64,000 bases of DNA from Paraburkholderia dioscoreae (GTDB taxonomy: Bacteria > Pseudomonadota > Gammaproteobacteria > Burkholderiales > Burkholderiaceae), in assembly GCF_902459535.1 (NCBI RefSeq), contig NZ_LR699554.1, forward strand, positions 1,674,001 to 1,738,000, given 5' to 3'. Position numbers and translations under genes: made by a program. Position 1 is the first letter of the stretch. Every line of letters begins with the position of its first letter. Shown here piece by piece: positions 32,646-41,252 of this stretch. Below the pieces are notes generated by a model. The model was given only the letters and a program-made list of their open reading frames with translations, was not told the DNA's origin and searched no databases.

Positions 32646-34358
32646 TCAGAACCGGCGAACCTCAATGGCGTATTTATGCAGCGCGTAGCCCATTTGCCGG
32701 GGCGTGATGCCCAGCAGCCGCGCCGCTTTAGCCTGCACCCAGCCGCAACGTTCCATCGCCCAGATCAAGCGTTCGCGTTCGCCTTCCGGCTTGCCGGCCG
32801 ACGATGTCGCGAATGCGCGCTCGTCGGTCGCGGGATCCAGTTCGGTTTCGGCGTCCATGTCCGTGCCGCCGGACCAGGCAGCCGGCACCGACGGGACGTC
32901 CAGATCATGATGGCCGTACGGCGGCGACGACACTTCGGCGATCGGAATGTCGACGAGGCGCGCGGGACGCACGGCATCTTCGCGCTCGATGTAGTGCAGC
33001 ACCTTCGTCAGGCAGCGGTCTTCCTGGCACAGGAACTTGAACCGGTCGATCACGCCGTCGCGCGTCATGGTCGCCGTGCGCTCGACGCAGTTCTCCAGCT
33101 CACGCACGTTGCCCGGCCAGTAGCAGTTCGTCAGCACCCGCATCGCTTCGGCGTCGAAGCGGATCGACTGCGAGTTTTCGCGGTTGAAACGGGCGAGAAA
33201 GTGCTGCGCCATCGCGGGAATATCTTCGCGCCGCTCGCGCAGCGGCGGCAATTCGATGCTGACCACGTTGATGCGGTAGTAGAGATCCGCGCGAAATTCG
33301 CCGGCCTTTACCATCCGTTCGAGGTTGCGGTTGGTGGCGAGAATCAGACGCACATCGACCTTCACCGGCGTCGTACCGCCCACGCGTTCGAACTCGCGCT
33401 CCTGTAGCACGCGCAGCAGTTTGGCCTGGAACGACGGCGAGATGTCGCCGATTTCATCGAGAAACAGCGTGCCGCCGTGCGCCAGTTCGAAACGGCCCTT
33501 ACGCTGTCCCTGCGCGCCGGTAAACGCGCCCTTCTCGTGACCGAACAGTTCGCTCTCCAGAAGAGATTCTGTCAGCGCCGCGCAATTGACCCGCACGAAC
33601 GAATCGCCGCTGCGGGGCGACAGATTGTGGATCGCGCGCGCGATCACTTCCTTGCCGGTGCCGCTCTCACCGCGCAACAGCACCGTGGTCCGCGCCGGCG
33701 CGACCTGGCGCACCTGGCCGAACACCGCCTGCATGGCCGCCGAGACGCCGACCACCTGATCGATCTGCTGGCTCGGCTTGATCGCCTTCTGCATACGTCT
33801 GACTTCATCCTGCATGCTGTCGTGCGCCGCGCTGACGCTGCGCTGAAGCAGCAACGCCTGCCCCATCAGCGTGGCGACGATCTTCATCAGATGCAGGTCG
33901 TCGGCGAACAGCCGGCTCGCGCCGGGATTCACGCAATCCACGGCGAGCACGCCCAGCGTGCGCCGGTCGGCATAGATCGGCGTCGCGAGCATGGCGATGC
34001 ACGCACCCGGCATCTGGTCCGCGCCGCCGGTGCGATTCAGGAACACTGGCTCATCGTTCACGTCCGGTACGATCACGCCGATGCCGCTTTTGAACGCGCG
34101 GCCGACAATGCCTTCCCCTGGACGAAACTGCAGACGCTGCTGTTCGTCGCGCGAAAGACCCGCGGCGCACAGGCCGCGCAACTGCCCGTCGGATTCGGCC
34201 AGCACCACAAAGGCGCGTCGCCACTCCATCGTGTGCAGAAGGTAGTTCAGGGACTCGCGGAAGGTCTTCGCCACATCGAGCGACGAAACCAGCGTCTTGC
34301 TCACCTCATAGACGCAGTCCAGTGCTTGCCGGGCGACGGTTGCCTGAATGTTCACCAT
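32646..34358 (-). CDS. nifA: NifA, sigma-54-dependent nif activator (oxygen-sensitive type)
   Basis: 570 aa. GAF domain (about residues 20-165), AAA+ domain with Walker A GESGTGKEV and sigma-54 contact loop GAFTGA, and C-terminal Fis-type HTH (ARLLGITPRQMGYALHKY). Four cysteines follow C-x11-C-x19-C-x4-C at the AAA+ end and linker, the mark of rhizobial-type NifA that senses O2/redox directly and needs no NifL; no nifL is seen. Start at 34358 (MVNIQATV) after AAGGAG. Probably activates all nif promoters listed here. Confidence 0.97.
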   Translation of the reverse strand: MVNIQATVARQALDCVYEVSKTLVSSLDVAKTFRESLNYLLHTMEWRRAFVVLAESDGQLRGLCAAGLSRDEQQRLQFRPGEGIVGRAFKSGIGVIVPDVNDEPVFLNRTGGADQMPGACIAMLATPIYADRRTLGVLAVDCVNPGASRLFADDLHLMKIVATLMGQALLLQRSVSAAHDSMQDEVRRMQKAIKPSQQIDQVVGVSAAMQAVFGQVRQVAPARTTVLLRGESGTGKEVIARAIHNLSPRSGDSFVRVNCAALTESLLESELFGHEKGAFTGAQGQRKGRFELAHGGTLFLDEIGDISPSFQAKLLRVLQEREFERVGGTTPVKVDVRLILATNRNLERMVKAGEFRADLYYRINVVSIELPPLRERREDIPAMAQHFLARFNRENSQSIRFDAEAMRVLTNCYWPGNVRELENCVERTATMTRDGVIDRFKFLCQEDRCLTKVLHYIEREDAVRPARLVDIPIAEVSSPPYGHHDLDVPSVPAAWSGGTDMDAETELDPATDERAFATSSAGKPEGERERLIWAMERCGWVQAKAARLLGITPRQMGYALHKYAIEVRRF

Positions 34359-34405
34359 GGATTTCTCCTTCGTGCGCCACGCGCGTTCGATGCACCAGCG
34401 CAAGG

Positions 34406-34421
34406 CGCAAGTTCGACGCCA
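34406..34421 (-). promoter_or_regulatory. candidate sigma-54 promoter of nifA
   Basis: Minus strand TGGCGTCGAACTTGCG, GG-N10-GC spacing exact. It would give a leader of about 37 nt and imply autoactivation. No exact TGT-N10-ACA lies in the 311-bp nifA-iscS spacer. Confidence 0.5.
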
Positions 34422-34615
34422 AAGGCACAACTTCGAAATCAAGCAATATCTACGCCCGGCGATTCAGCCTTCGCGCCTGTCGATCCCGCTTGCGGAACGA
34501 CAAAGCCGACAAAAAGAACAGCGGACATTCTCACGTGTCGCACGCATCGAGACAAAGACAACAGCAAGACCGCGTGTGTCCCGCCGAAACAGGCCGCTCA
34601 CCTGCGAAAGTCCGG

Positions 34616-34631
34616 TGGCATGGAAGTTGCC
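34616..34631 (+). promoter_or_regulatory. sigma-54 promoter of the isc operon
   Basis: TGGCATGGAAGTTGCC with GG-N10-GC spacing, 12 of 16 identical or more to the nifE and nifB elements. The predicted start is about 30 nt before the iscS ATG at 34670. Confidence 0.75.
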
Positions 34632-34669
34632 CTGAAGGTCGCACTACCACCAGCCTTCAGGAGCCTGCG

Positions 34670-35923
34670 ATGTCGGATCTCCAACGCGTAGTCAGTACCG
34701 GTCCCCGTCTGCGAGGCGCCAACCCCGTGTACCTGGATCATGCCGCCACCACGCCGGTCGATCCGCGCGTGGTCAGACGCATGCTGCCGTATCTGACCGA
34801 GATGTACGGCAATCCCGCCAGCCGTTCGCACGCTTATGGCTGGGTCGCCGAGGAAGCGGTCGAACTGGCTCGCGAGCAGGTCAGCTCGCTCGTCAACGCG
34901 GACCCGCGCGAGATTGTCTGGACCTCGGGCGCGACCGAATCGAACAATCTCGCGATCAAGGGCGCGGCGCACTTTCATCGCGGCAAAGGCAATCACCTGG
35001 TGACGCTCGCGACCGAGCACAAGTCGGTGCTCGACTCGATGCGCGAACTCGAGCGCGAAGGCTTCGAGGTCACGGTGTTGCCGGTGCAGGAAAGCGGCCT
35101 CGTCGACCTCGCCGTGTTCGCCGCGGCCCTCAGGCCCGGCACCGTGCTGGCTTCGGTCATGCTCGTCAACAACGAGACCGGCGTGATTCAGGACATCGCC
35201 GCGCTCGGCACGCTCTGCCGCGAGCGGGGCGTCCTGTTGCACGTGGACGCCGCCCAGGGCGCCGGCAAGGTGCCGATCGATCTCGCCGTGTTGCCGGTCG
35301 ATCTGATGTCGTTCTCGGCTCACAAGATATACGGCCCCAAAGGTATCGGCGCGCTGTACGTGGGACGCCGGCCGCGCGTGCGGATCGCGTCGCAGATGCA
35401 CGGCGGCGGCCATGAACGCGGCATGCGCTCCGGCACGTTGCCCACGCATCAGATCGTCGGCATGGGCGAAGCGTTCTGGCTCGCGCGCGAGAACATGGCG
35501 TCCGAAAACACGCGCATTCAGACGCTGCGCGAGCGGCTGTGGAGCGGCCTGCAAAAGATCGATGCCGTGGAACTCAACGGCGATGCCGGGCGCCGCGCGC
35601 CTCACTATCTCAACGCGAGCTTCAACTACGTCGAAGGCGAATCGTTGTTGATGGGGATCAAGGAAGTTGCAGTTTCATCGGGCTCGGCCTGCACGTCCGC
35701 GAGTCTCGAACCCAGTTACGTGCTGCGGGCAATGGGCCGCAACGACGAACTCGCGCACAGTTCGATCCGCTTTTCGATTGGCCGCTTCACCACGGCCGAC
35801 GAGATCGACTTCACGATCGATCTGATCACCCAGGTCGTCTCCCGGCTACGCGCGATGAGCCCGCTCTGGGACATGGTGCAGGCCGGCGTCGATCTGCAGA
35901 CGATCCAGTGGGCAGAGCATTGA
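34670..35923 (+). CDS. iscS: IscS-type cysteine desulfurase in nif island
   Basis: 417 aa. Conserved NPVYLDHAATTPVDPRVV start, PLP lysine in MSFSAHKIYGPKGIGAL and active Cys in SSGSACTSASLEPSYVL. The C-terminus SPLWDMVQAGVDLQTIQW is typical of IscS, not NifS. It begins after CAGGAG at 34658 and heads iscS-iscU-iscA-iscA-hscA-fdx. A second desulfurase (nifS) is in the nifB operon. Confidence 0.93.
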   Translation: MSDLQRVVSTGPRLRGANPVYLDHAATTPVDPRVVRRMLPYLTEMYGNPASRSHAYGWVAEEAVELAREQVSSLVNADPREIVWTSGATESNNLAIKGAAHFHRGKGNHLVTLATEHKSVLDSMRELEREGFEVTVLPVQESGLVDLAVFAAALRPGTVLASVMLVNNETGVIQDIAALGTLCRERGVLLHVDAAQGAGKVPIDLAVLPVDLMSFSAHKIYGPKGIGALYVGRRPRVRIASQMHGGGHERGMRSGTLPTHQIVGMGEAFWLARENMASENTRIQTLRERLWSGLQKIDAVELNGDAGRRAPHYLNASFNYVEGESLLMGIKEVAVSSGSACTSASLEPSYVLRAMGRNDELAHSSIRFSIGRFTTADEIDFTIDLITQVVSRLRAMSPLWDMVQAGVDLQTIQWAEH

Positions 35924-35985
35924 CATACCCGTTCCAGCCGAACCCCCGAATACGCGAGCATTCAACCACCTGTGCGGAGCACCTC

Positions 35986-36432
35986 ATGGCATACAGCGAC
36001 AAGGTCATCGATCACTACGAGAACCCCCGCAACGTCGGCGCGTTCGATCCGGACGCCGCGAACGTCGGCACCGGCATGGTCGGCGCGCCGGCATGCGGCG
36101 ACGTGATGCGGCTGCAGATTCGCGTCAACCGCGAAGGCGTCATCGAAGATGCGAAGTTCAAGACCTACGGCTGCGGCTCGGCGATCGCCTCCAGTTCGCT
36201 CGTCACCGAATGGGTGCGCGGCCGCACGCTCGACGAAGCGCTCGCGATCAGGAACACGCAGATCGCCGAGGAACTGGCGCTGCCGCCGGTCAAGATCCAC
36301 TGCTCGATTCTCGCCGAAGACGCGATCAAGGCCGCCGTGGCCGACTTCCGTTCACGCCAGGCGAATCAGGGCACTGCCGCCGACAGCCTGCAACTCGCCG
36401 ACCAGCCGGTCTGCTCGTCCAATCCGAACTGA
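35986..36432 (+). CDS. iscU: IscU-type Fe-S scaffold
   Basis: 148 aa. IscU cysteines in GAPACGDVMRLQI, YGCGSAIASSS and KIHCSILAEDA plus LPPVK, the HscA recognition motif. Start MAYSDKVIDHYENPRNVGAF at 35986 after GGAG. This is the short scaffold, not modular NifU, so in this island an IscU takes the place of NifU. The extra C-terminal 15 residues are not conserved in housekeeping IscU. Confidence 0.94.
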   Translation: MAYSDKVIDHYENPRNVGAFDPDAANVGTGMVGAPACGDVMRLQIRVNREGVIEDAKFKTYGCGSAIASSSLVTEWVRGRTLDEALAIRNTQIAEELALPPVKIHCSILAEDAIKAAVADFRSRQANQGTAADSLQLADQPVCSSNPN

Positions 36433-36459
36433 GTCCATTCAAGCCTGAGAGGAACCACC

Positions 36460-36834
36460 ATGGAAACGCTCGCCCAACCGGCCGCCGCCACTTCCGGCGC
36501 CCTGCCCGCTCTGCTCGAATTCACACCTCAAGCCGCCGCGAAAGTGGCCTCGCTGATCGAGGAAGAAGGCAACCCCAACCTGAAGCTGCGGCTGTACGTG
36601 TCCGGCGGCGGCTGCTCGGGTTTCCAGTACGGCTTCGCGTTCGACGACCAGGTGGCGGACGACGACATGCAGACCGTCACCGACGGCGTCACCTTGCTGG
36701 TCGACTCCATGAGCCTGCAATACCTGCCTGGCGCGCGCGTCGACTATGAAGACGGCCTCGAAGGCTCGCGCTTCGTCATTCACAACCCCAATGCGCAGAG
36801 CACCTGCGGTTGCGGCAGCTCGTTTTCCGTGTGA
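36460..36834 (+). CDS. A-type Fe-S carrier (ErpA/IscA-like)
   Basis: 124 aa with FTPQAAAKVASLIEEEGNPN, GGGCSGFQYGFAF and STCGCGSSFSV, an ErpA-like A-type carrier with a 16-residue N-terminal extension. It may pass 4Fe-4S clusters to target enzymes. Second of two adjacent A-type genes in this operon; a third nif-type copy is at 30065. Confidence 0.92.
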   Translation: METLAQPAAATSGALPALLEFTPQAAAKVASLIEEEGNPNLKLRLYVSGGGCSGFQYGFAFDDQVADDDMQTVTDGVTLLVDSMSLQYLPGARVDYEDGLEGSRFVIHNPNAQSTCGCGSSFSV

Positions 36835-36841
36835 GGCAATC

Positions 36842-37165
36842 ATGGCAATCTCACTGACGCCCGCCGCCGCGAGGCATGTCGAAAAATCGCTGCGCAAACG
36901 CGGCAGCGGCATAGGGCTGCGCGTCGCGGTTAAGACGAGCGGTTGCTCGGGCTTCGCGTACGCGCTGGAATTCGTCGATACCGCCAACGACGAGGATCAA
37001 CGCTTCGAAGCGCACGGCGTGACCGTGGTCGTCGATCCGCGCAGCCTGACCATGCTCGACGGCACGGAGCTCGACTTCGTGCGTGAAGGACTGAACGAAG
37101 GCTTCAGATTTCACAATCCGAATGCCAGGGCGAACTGCGGTTGCGGCGAAAGCTTCGCGGTCTGA
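36842..37165 (+). CDS. iscA: IscA
   Basis: 107 aa, canonical IscA length. ISLTPAAARHVEKSL start, TSGCSGFAYALEFVD and NCGCGESFAV hold the three ligand cysteines. It begins 7 bp after the ErpA-like gene and 23 bp before hscA. Confidence 0.94.
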   Translation: MAISLTPAAARHVEKSLRKRGSGIGLRVAVKTSGCSGFAYALEFVDTANDEDQRFEAHGVTVVVDPRSLTMLDGTELDFVREGLNEGFRFHNPNARANCGCGESFAV

Positions 37166-37188
37166 CACACCCACTCAAGGACGCGCAC

Positions 37189-39063
37189 ATGGCCCTCCTG
37201 CAGATCGCCGAACCCGGCCAAAGCGCCGCTCCGCACCAGCACCGGCTGGCGGCGGGAATCGACCTCGGCACCACGAACTCACTGGTTGCCACGGTGCAGA
37301 GCGCGGTGGCCCGGGCATTACCCGACGAGGACGGCGCCTGCCTGCTGCCGTCGGTCGTGCGTTATACGCGCGCCGCCGAGCCGGAGGTCGGCCACCCGGC
37401 TCAGTTGCGCCAGGCCGAGGATCCGCTCAACACGATCGTGTCGGTCAAGCGCTTCATGGGACGGCGCCTTGCCGATCTGCCGGAAGCCGCCTCGCTGCCC
37501 TACCGCTTCATCGACCAGACAGGCATGGTCGGACTCGCTACCGACGCTGGCGAGCGCTCGCCCGTGCAGGTTTCGGCCGACATTCTGCGGACCTTGCGCG
37601 TACGCGCCGAGGCCTCTCTGGGCGGCGAACTGGCGGGCGTCGTCATTACGGTGCCGGCCTATTTCGACGACGCGCAGCGCCAGGCAACGAGGGACGCGGC
37701 GCACCTCGCCGGGCTGACGGTGCTGCGGTTGCTCAACGAACCGACGGCAGCCGCGATCGCGTACGGCCTGGACCGCGCGGCCGAAGGTGTCTTCGCGATC
37801 TACGACCTGGGCGGCGGCACTTTCGATATCTCGATCCTGCGGTTGTCGAAAGGCGTGTTCGAGGTGCTGGCCACCGGCGGCGACTCGGCCCTCGGCGGCG
37901 ACGACTTCGATCGCGCCATTGGGCAGTGGTTCTGCAACCGGCACGGTGTCGAAGGCCTCGCCATGCTGGCGCCTTCCGCACAGCGCAGGCTGATGATGGC
38001 CGCCCGCGTGGCTAAAGAAGCTTTATCGCAGTCTGAGACAGCGGTCATCGCGCTCGCGCACGCCGATCGCAGCATCTGGCAGGCGGCGCTGTCGCGCGCG
38101 CAGTTCGCCGAACTCGGCGCCGCGCTCGTCGCACGAACTCTCGCCGCCACGCGGCGCGCGTTGCGCGACGCGAAGCTCGGCACGGGCGATATCGACGGCG
38201 TGGTGCTGGTCGGCGGTTCGACCAGGATGCCGCTGGTACGGGACGCCGTGCAGGAATTTTTCGGTCGCGAACCGCTTGCCGATATCGATCCGGATCAGGT
38301 GGTCGCGCTCGGCGCGGCGATCCAGGCCGATGTGCTGGCCGGCAACCGCAATGGCGACGGCTGGCTGCTGCTGGACGTCTGCCCTCTGTCGCTCGGCATC
38401 GAAACGATGGGCGGGCTGGTCGAGAAAATCATCCCGCGCAATTCCACGCTGCCGACCGCGCGCGCCCAGGAATTCACCACCTTCAAGGACGGCCAGACGG
38501 CCATGTCGTTGCATATCGTGCAGGGCGAACGCGAGAGCGTGGCGGATTGCCGTTCGCTCGCCCGCCTGGAGTTGCGCGGTATCCCGCCGGCGGTTGCCGG
38601 TGCGGCGCGCGTGCGCGTGAGTTTTCAGATCGACACGGACGGCCTGCTCGTGGTCACCGCGCGCGAGCAGACCACCGGCGTCGCAACGCACGTCGAGGTC
38701 AAGCCGTCCTACGGACTGACCGATGTCGAGATCGCGGCGATGCTGCAACAGGCCATCGACGCGTCGCTGCCCGATATGCAGTTGCGCACGTTGCGCGAGG
38801 CGCAAATCGACGCACGCCGTCTGCTCGATGCAACCGAAGCGGCGCTGGACAGCGACGCCGCGCTCCTGTCCGCCGACGAGCTGGCAGCCGTGCGGCGCGC
38901 AATGTTCCAGGTGGGCGAGGCGCTGGAGACCGATGCGTCTGCCGATCTGCTCAAGGCTGCGTCGACGGATCTCGCGGGCGCGACCGAAGCCTTCGCTGCG
39001 CGGCGCATGAACGCGTCGATCCGCAACGCACTCGCCGGACGTAACCTCGATACCCTCGTCTGA
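37189..39063 (+). CDS. hscA: HscA, Hsp70-type Fe-S chaperone
   Basis: 624 aa. Hsp70 signatures GIDLGTTNSLVA, IYDLGGGTFDISILRL and VVLVGGSTRMPLVRDAV, and a substrate domain with SLGIETMGGLVEKIIPRNST. HscA drives cluster release from IscU, normally with the J-protein HscB. No hscB is seen in the operon, so HscB would have to come from elsewhere in the genome. Confidence 0.94.
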   Translation: MALLQIAEPGQSAAPHQHRLAAGIDLGTTNSLVATVQSAVARALPDEDGACLLPSVVRYTRAAEPEVGHPAQLRQAEDPLNTIVSVKRFMGRRLADLPEAASLPYRFIDQTGMVGLATDAGERSPVQVSADILRTLRVRAEASLGGELAGVVITVPAYFDDAQRQATRDAAHLAGLTVLRLLNEPTAAAIAYGLDRAAEGVFAIYDLGGGTFDISILRLSKGVFEVLATGGDSALGGDDFDRAIGQWFCNRHGVEGLAMLAPSAQRRLMMAARVAKEALSQSETAVIALAHADRSIWQAALSRAQFAELGAALVARTLAATRRALRDAKLGTGDIDGVVLVGGSTRMPLVRDAVQEFFGREPLADIDPDQVVALGAAIQADVLAGNRNGDGWLLLDVCPLSLGIETMGGLVEKIIPRNSTLPTARAQEFTTFKDGQTAMSLHIVQGERESVADCRSLARLELRGIPPAVAGAARVRVSFQIDTDGLLVVTAREQTTGVATHVEVKPSYGLTDVEIAAMLQQAIDASLPDMQLRTLREAQIDARRLLDATEAALDSDAALLSADELAAVRRAMFQVGEALETDASADLLKAASTDLAGATEAFAARRMNASIRNALAGRNLDTLV

Positions 39064-39120
39064 ACTCGCCTTACCTCATTTGACCTTGTGTGACCTCGCC
39101 CGAGCCGGGAGCCCCACCTC

Positions 39121-39453
39121 ATGCCGCGCATCCGTATTCTTCCCCACCCCGATCTCTGTCCGCACGGACACGACCTCGACGTGCGGCGCGGCACTTCGCT
39201 GTGCGAGAGCCTGCTCGCGTCCGGCGTCGCGATCGAGCACGCTTGCGAGATGGTCGCTGCATGCGCCACCTGTCATGTGTACGTGCGCGAGGGCGGTGCG
39301 TCGCTGGCGCCTCCCGACGACGAAGAGAGCGACCAGCTCGACCATGCGTGGGGCCTTGACCCGCAATCGCGTCTCGCATGCTGCGTGAAGCTGCGCGACG
39401 CCGACCTGACGATCGAACTGCCGGCACACACACGCAACCTCGCGCGCGGCTGA
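39121..39453 (+). CDS. ISC-type 2Fe-2S ferredoxin
   Basis: 110 aa adrenodoxin-like ferredoxin. Ligands C-x5-C-x2-C in HACEMVAACATCHVYV and a later Cys in RLACCVKL. LPHPDLCPHG at the N-terminus and acidic DDEESDQLDHAW match IscFdx. Provides electrons for cluster assembly on IscU. Last gene of the isc operon. Confidence 0.92.
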   Translation: MPRIRILPHPDLCPHGHDLDVRRGTSLCESLLASGVAIEHACEMVAACATCHVYVREGGASLAPPDDEESDQLDHAWGLDPQSRLACCVKLRDADLTIELPAHTRNLARG

Positions 39454-39518
39454 CCACGCACGTCGTATCGCACATCGCAACTGCTTTCCGCAACGCTGCA
39501 TTCATCACTACACCTGGC

Positions 39519-39534
39519 TGTCCGAAACAGGACA
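39519..39534. promoter_or_regulatory. NifA upstream activator site of nifV
   Basis: TGT-CCGAAACAGG-ACA, exact TGT-N10-ACA, about 125 bp from the predicted nifV transcript start. Confidence 0.7.
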
Positions 39535-39627
39535 TTCGCGACAGGCCTTCGTTGGGACCGCTTCATCCAGACACCCACGAATGCCGGAAAGCGCCCGCTA
39601 CAGGCGTCGATGCAACGCAACCGCGCA

Positions 39628-39643
39628 TGGCACAGCACTTGCA
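39628..39643 (+). promoter_or_regulatory. sigma-54 promoter of nifV-nifW-fixABCX
   Basis: TGGCACAGCACTTGCA, a perfect match at both -24 (TGGCAC) and -12 (TTGCA) with correct spacing. Best sigma-54 promoter in the window. It separates the nifV block from the isc operon upstream. Confidence 0.9.
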
Positions 39644-39678
39644 AACAGTGAGATCAAAGGTCAAAAGGACAACTTCTC

Positions 39679-40815
39679 ATGTCGAATCCGATCATCAACG
39701 ACACCACGCTGCGCGACGGCGAGCAGACGGCCGGCGTCGCCTTCACGATTGCCGAAAAATGCGCGATTGCCGAGGCGCTCGCACGCGCTGGCGTGCCCGA
39801 ACTCGAAATCGGCATCCCTGCGATGGGTGACGAGGAAATCGATTGCATCCAGACCATCGTCGCGCTGAATCTCGACGCCGATCTGATGGTCTGGGGCCGC
39901 CTCACCGATGCGGACCTGGCCTCGGCCCTGCGCTGCAATCCCGACATCATCCACCTGTCGATTCCCGTTTCCGACATCCATCTTCAACACAAGCTGCGCC
40001 AGCCCCGCTCATGGGTATTGGCGCAGGTCAATCGCGTGATCGGCGCCGCTGTCAGGAGCGGGCGCAAGGTCTCGCTGGGCGCGGAGGATGCCTCGCGCGC
40101 GGACCCGGCTTTCCTCGCCGACGTGGCGCGGCGCGCGCAACAGTGCGGCGCGCAGCGCATCCGTTTTGCGGACACGCTCGGCGTTCTCGATCCGTTTTCG
40201 ACCTATGAAGCGATAGCGCGATTGCGCGACGCGGTCGATCTGGAAATCGAAATCCACGCGCACAACGATCTCGGACTCGCGACCGCGAACACCCTTGCCG
40301 CGCTGCGCGCCGGCGCAACCCACGCCAACACGACCGTCAACGGTCTGGGCGAACGGGCCGGCAATGCGGCGCTGGAGGAAATCGTGATGGGCGTGCGTCA
40401 TATCATGGGCCGCGATACGGCCGTCGACACGACCGCGTTATTGAGCATCTCGCGTCTCGTCGAACGGGCTTCGGGACGCCCGGTCGCGTTGAACAAGAGC
40501 ATTGTCGGCGGCGGCGTATTCACGCACGAGTCCGGCATCCACACGGACGGGCTCGCGAAGAACGCCTCGACTTACGAGAGCTTCGATCCCGCCGAGCTCG
40601 GCCGCGAGCGCTCAGTCGTGCTCGGCAAGCATTCGGGTTCGCAAAGCGTGCGCCAGGCTTATGACGCGCTCGGCCTGCCGGTCAACGACACGCTTGTCGC
40701 GTTGCTGCTCACGCGTATCCGCCACCATGCGACCCATCACAAGCAGGCGCCCAGCGCCGCCGACCTGTATCGCTTCCTGATCGAAGTGCGCGACACCGTC
40801 GGAGAGCTGTCGTGA
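39679..40815 (+). CDS. nifV: NifV homocitrate synthase
   Basis: 378 aa. INDTTLRDGEQTAGVAFTIA opening with catalytic Arg/Asp, metal-binding HAHNDLGLATANTLAAL, and the C-terminal GKHSGSQSVRQAY. Condenses acetyl-CoA and 2-oxoglutarate to homocitrate, the organic ligand of FeMo-co. Start after AAAAGGAC at 39679. First gene of the operon. Confidence 0.96.
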   Translation: MSNPIINDTTLRDGEQTAGVAFTIAEKCAIAEALARAGVPELEIGIPAMGDEEIDCIQTIVALNLDADLMVWGRLTDADLASALRCNPDIIHLSIPVSDIHLQHKLRQPRSWVLAQVNRVIGAAVRSGRKVSLGAEDASRADPAFLADVARRAQQCGAQRIRFADTLGVLDPFSTYEAIARLRDAVDLEIEIHAHNDLGLATANTLAALRAGATHANTTVNGLGERAGNAALEEIVMGVRHIMGRDTAVDTTALLSISRLVERASGRPVALNKSIVGGGVFTHESGIHTDGLAKNASTYESFDPAELGRERSVVLGKHSGSQSVRQAYDALGLPVNDTLVALLLTRIRHHATHHKQAPSAADLYRFLIEVRDTVGELS

Positions 40816-40897
40816 GCGGCGCCAACCACAGATACCGCGCCGCGCCGCCGGCGTTCCGCCCAATCCCATCCTCATCCGCCCGCGAGGAGTAAACGCG

Positions 40898-41236
40898 ATG
40901 GAAAGCTTTGTCCAGCAACTCAAGGCACTATCCTCGGCCGAGGACTTTCTGCAGTTCTTCGGCATTCCGTTCGACCAGAAAGTCGTCAACGTGAGCCGGC
41001 TGCATATCCTGAAGCGCTTTTTCCAGTACATCCGGCAACAGGACGTGCTCCCCGAAGGCGAGGAGGCCGCGCTGTTCGCGTCGTATCACGCGCTGCTTCT
41101 CAAGGCTTACGGCGACTTCGTCGTCTCGACGCCAGCCCAGGAAAAAGTGTTCAAGGTGTTCCAGGACACCGCCGGGCGGCAGCACGTTTCCCTCGACAGT
41201 CTGCGCGCGTCGCTGCCCGCGCGCACCGTTGCCTGA
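40898..41236 (+). CDS. nifW: NifW, nitrogenase stabilising protein
   Basis: 112 aa. LKALSSAEDFLQFFGIPFDQ, VNVSRLHILKRFFQYI and AYGDFVVSTPAQEKVFKVF are typical of NifW, which associates with MoFe protein and protects it from O2. It lies 82 bp after nifV and 16 bp before fixA. Confidence 0.95.
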   Translation: MESFVQQLKALSSAEDFLQFFGIPFDQKVVNVSRLHILKRFFQYIRQQDVLPEGEEAALFASYHALLLKAYGDFVVSTPAQEKVFKVFQDTAGRQHVSLDSLRASLPARTVA

Positions 41237-41252
41237 CAGGCGGAGCAAGACC

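Noticed and set aside
34536..34554. NifA site in the nifA-iscS spacer
   Set aside because: TGT and ACA are 13 bp apart, not 10; kept only as a comment.
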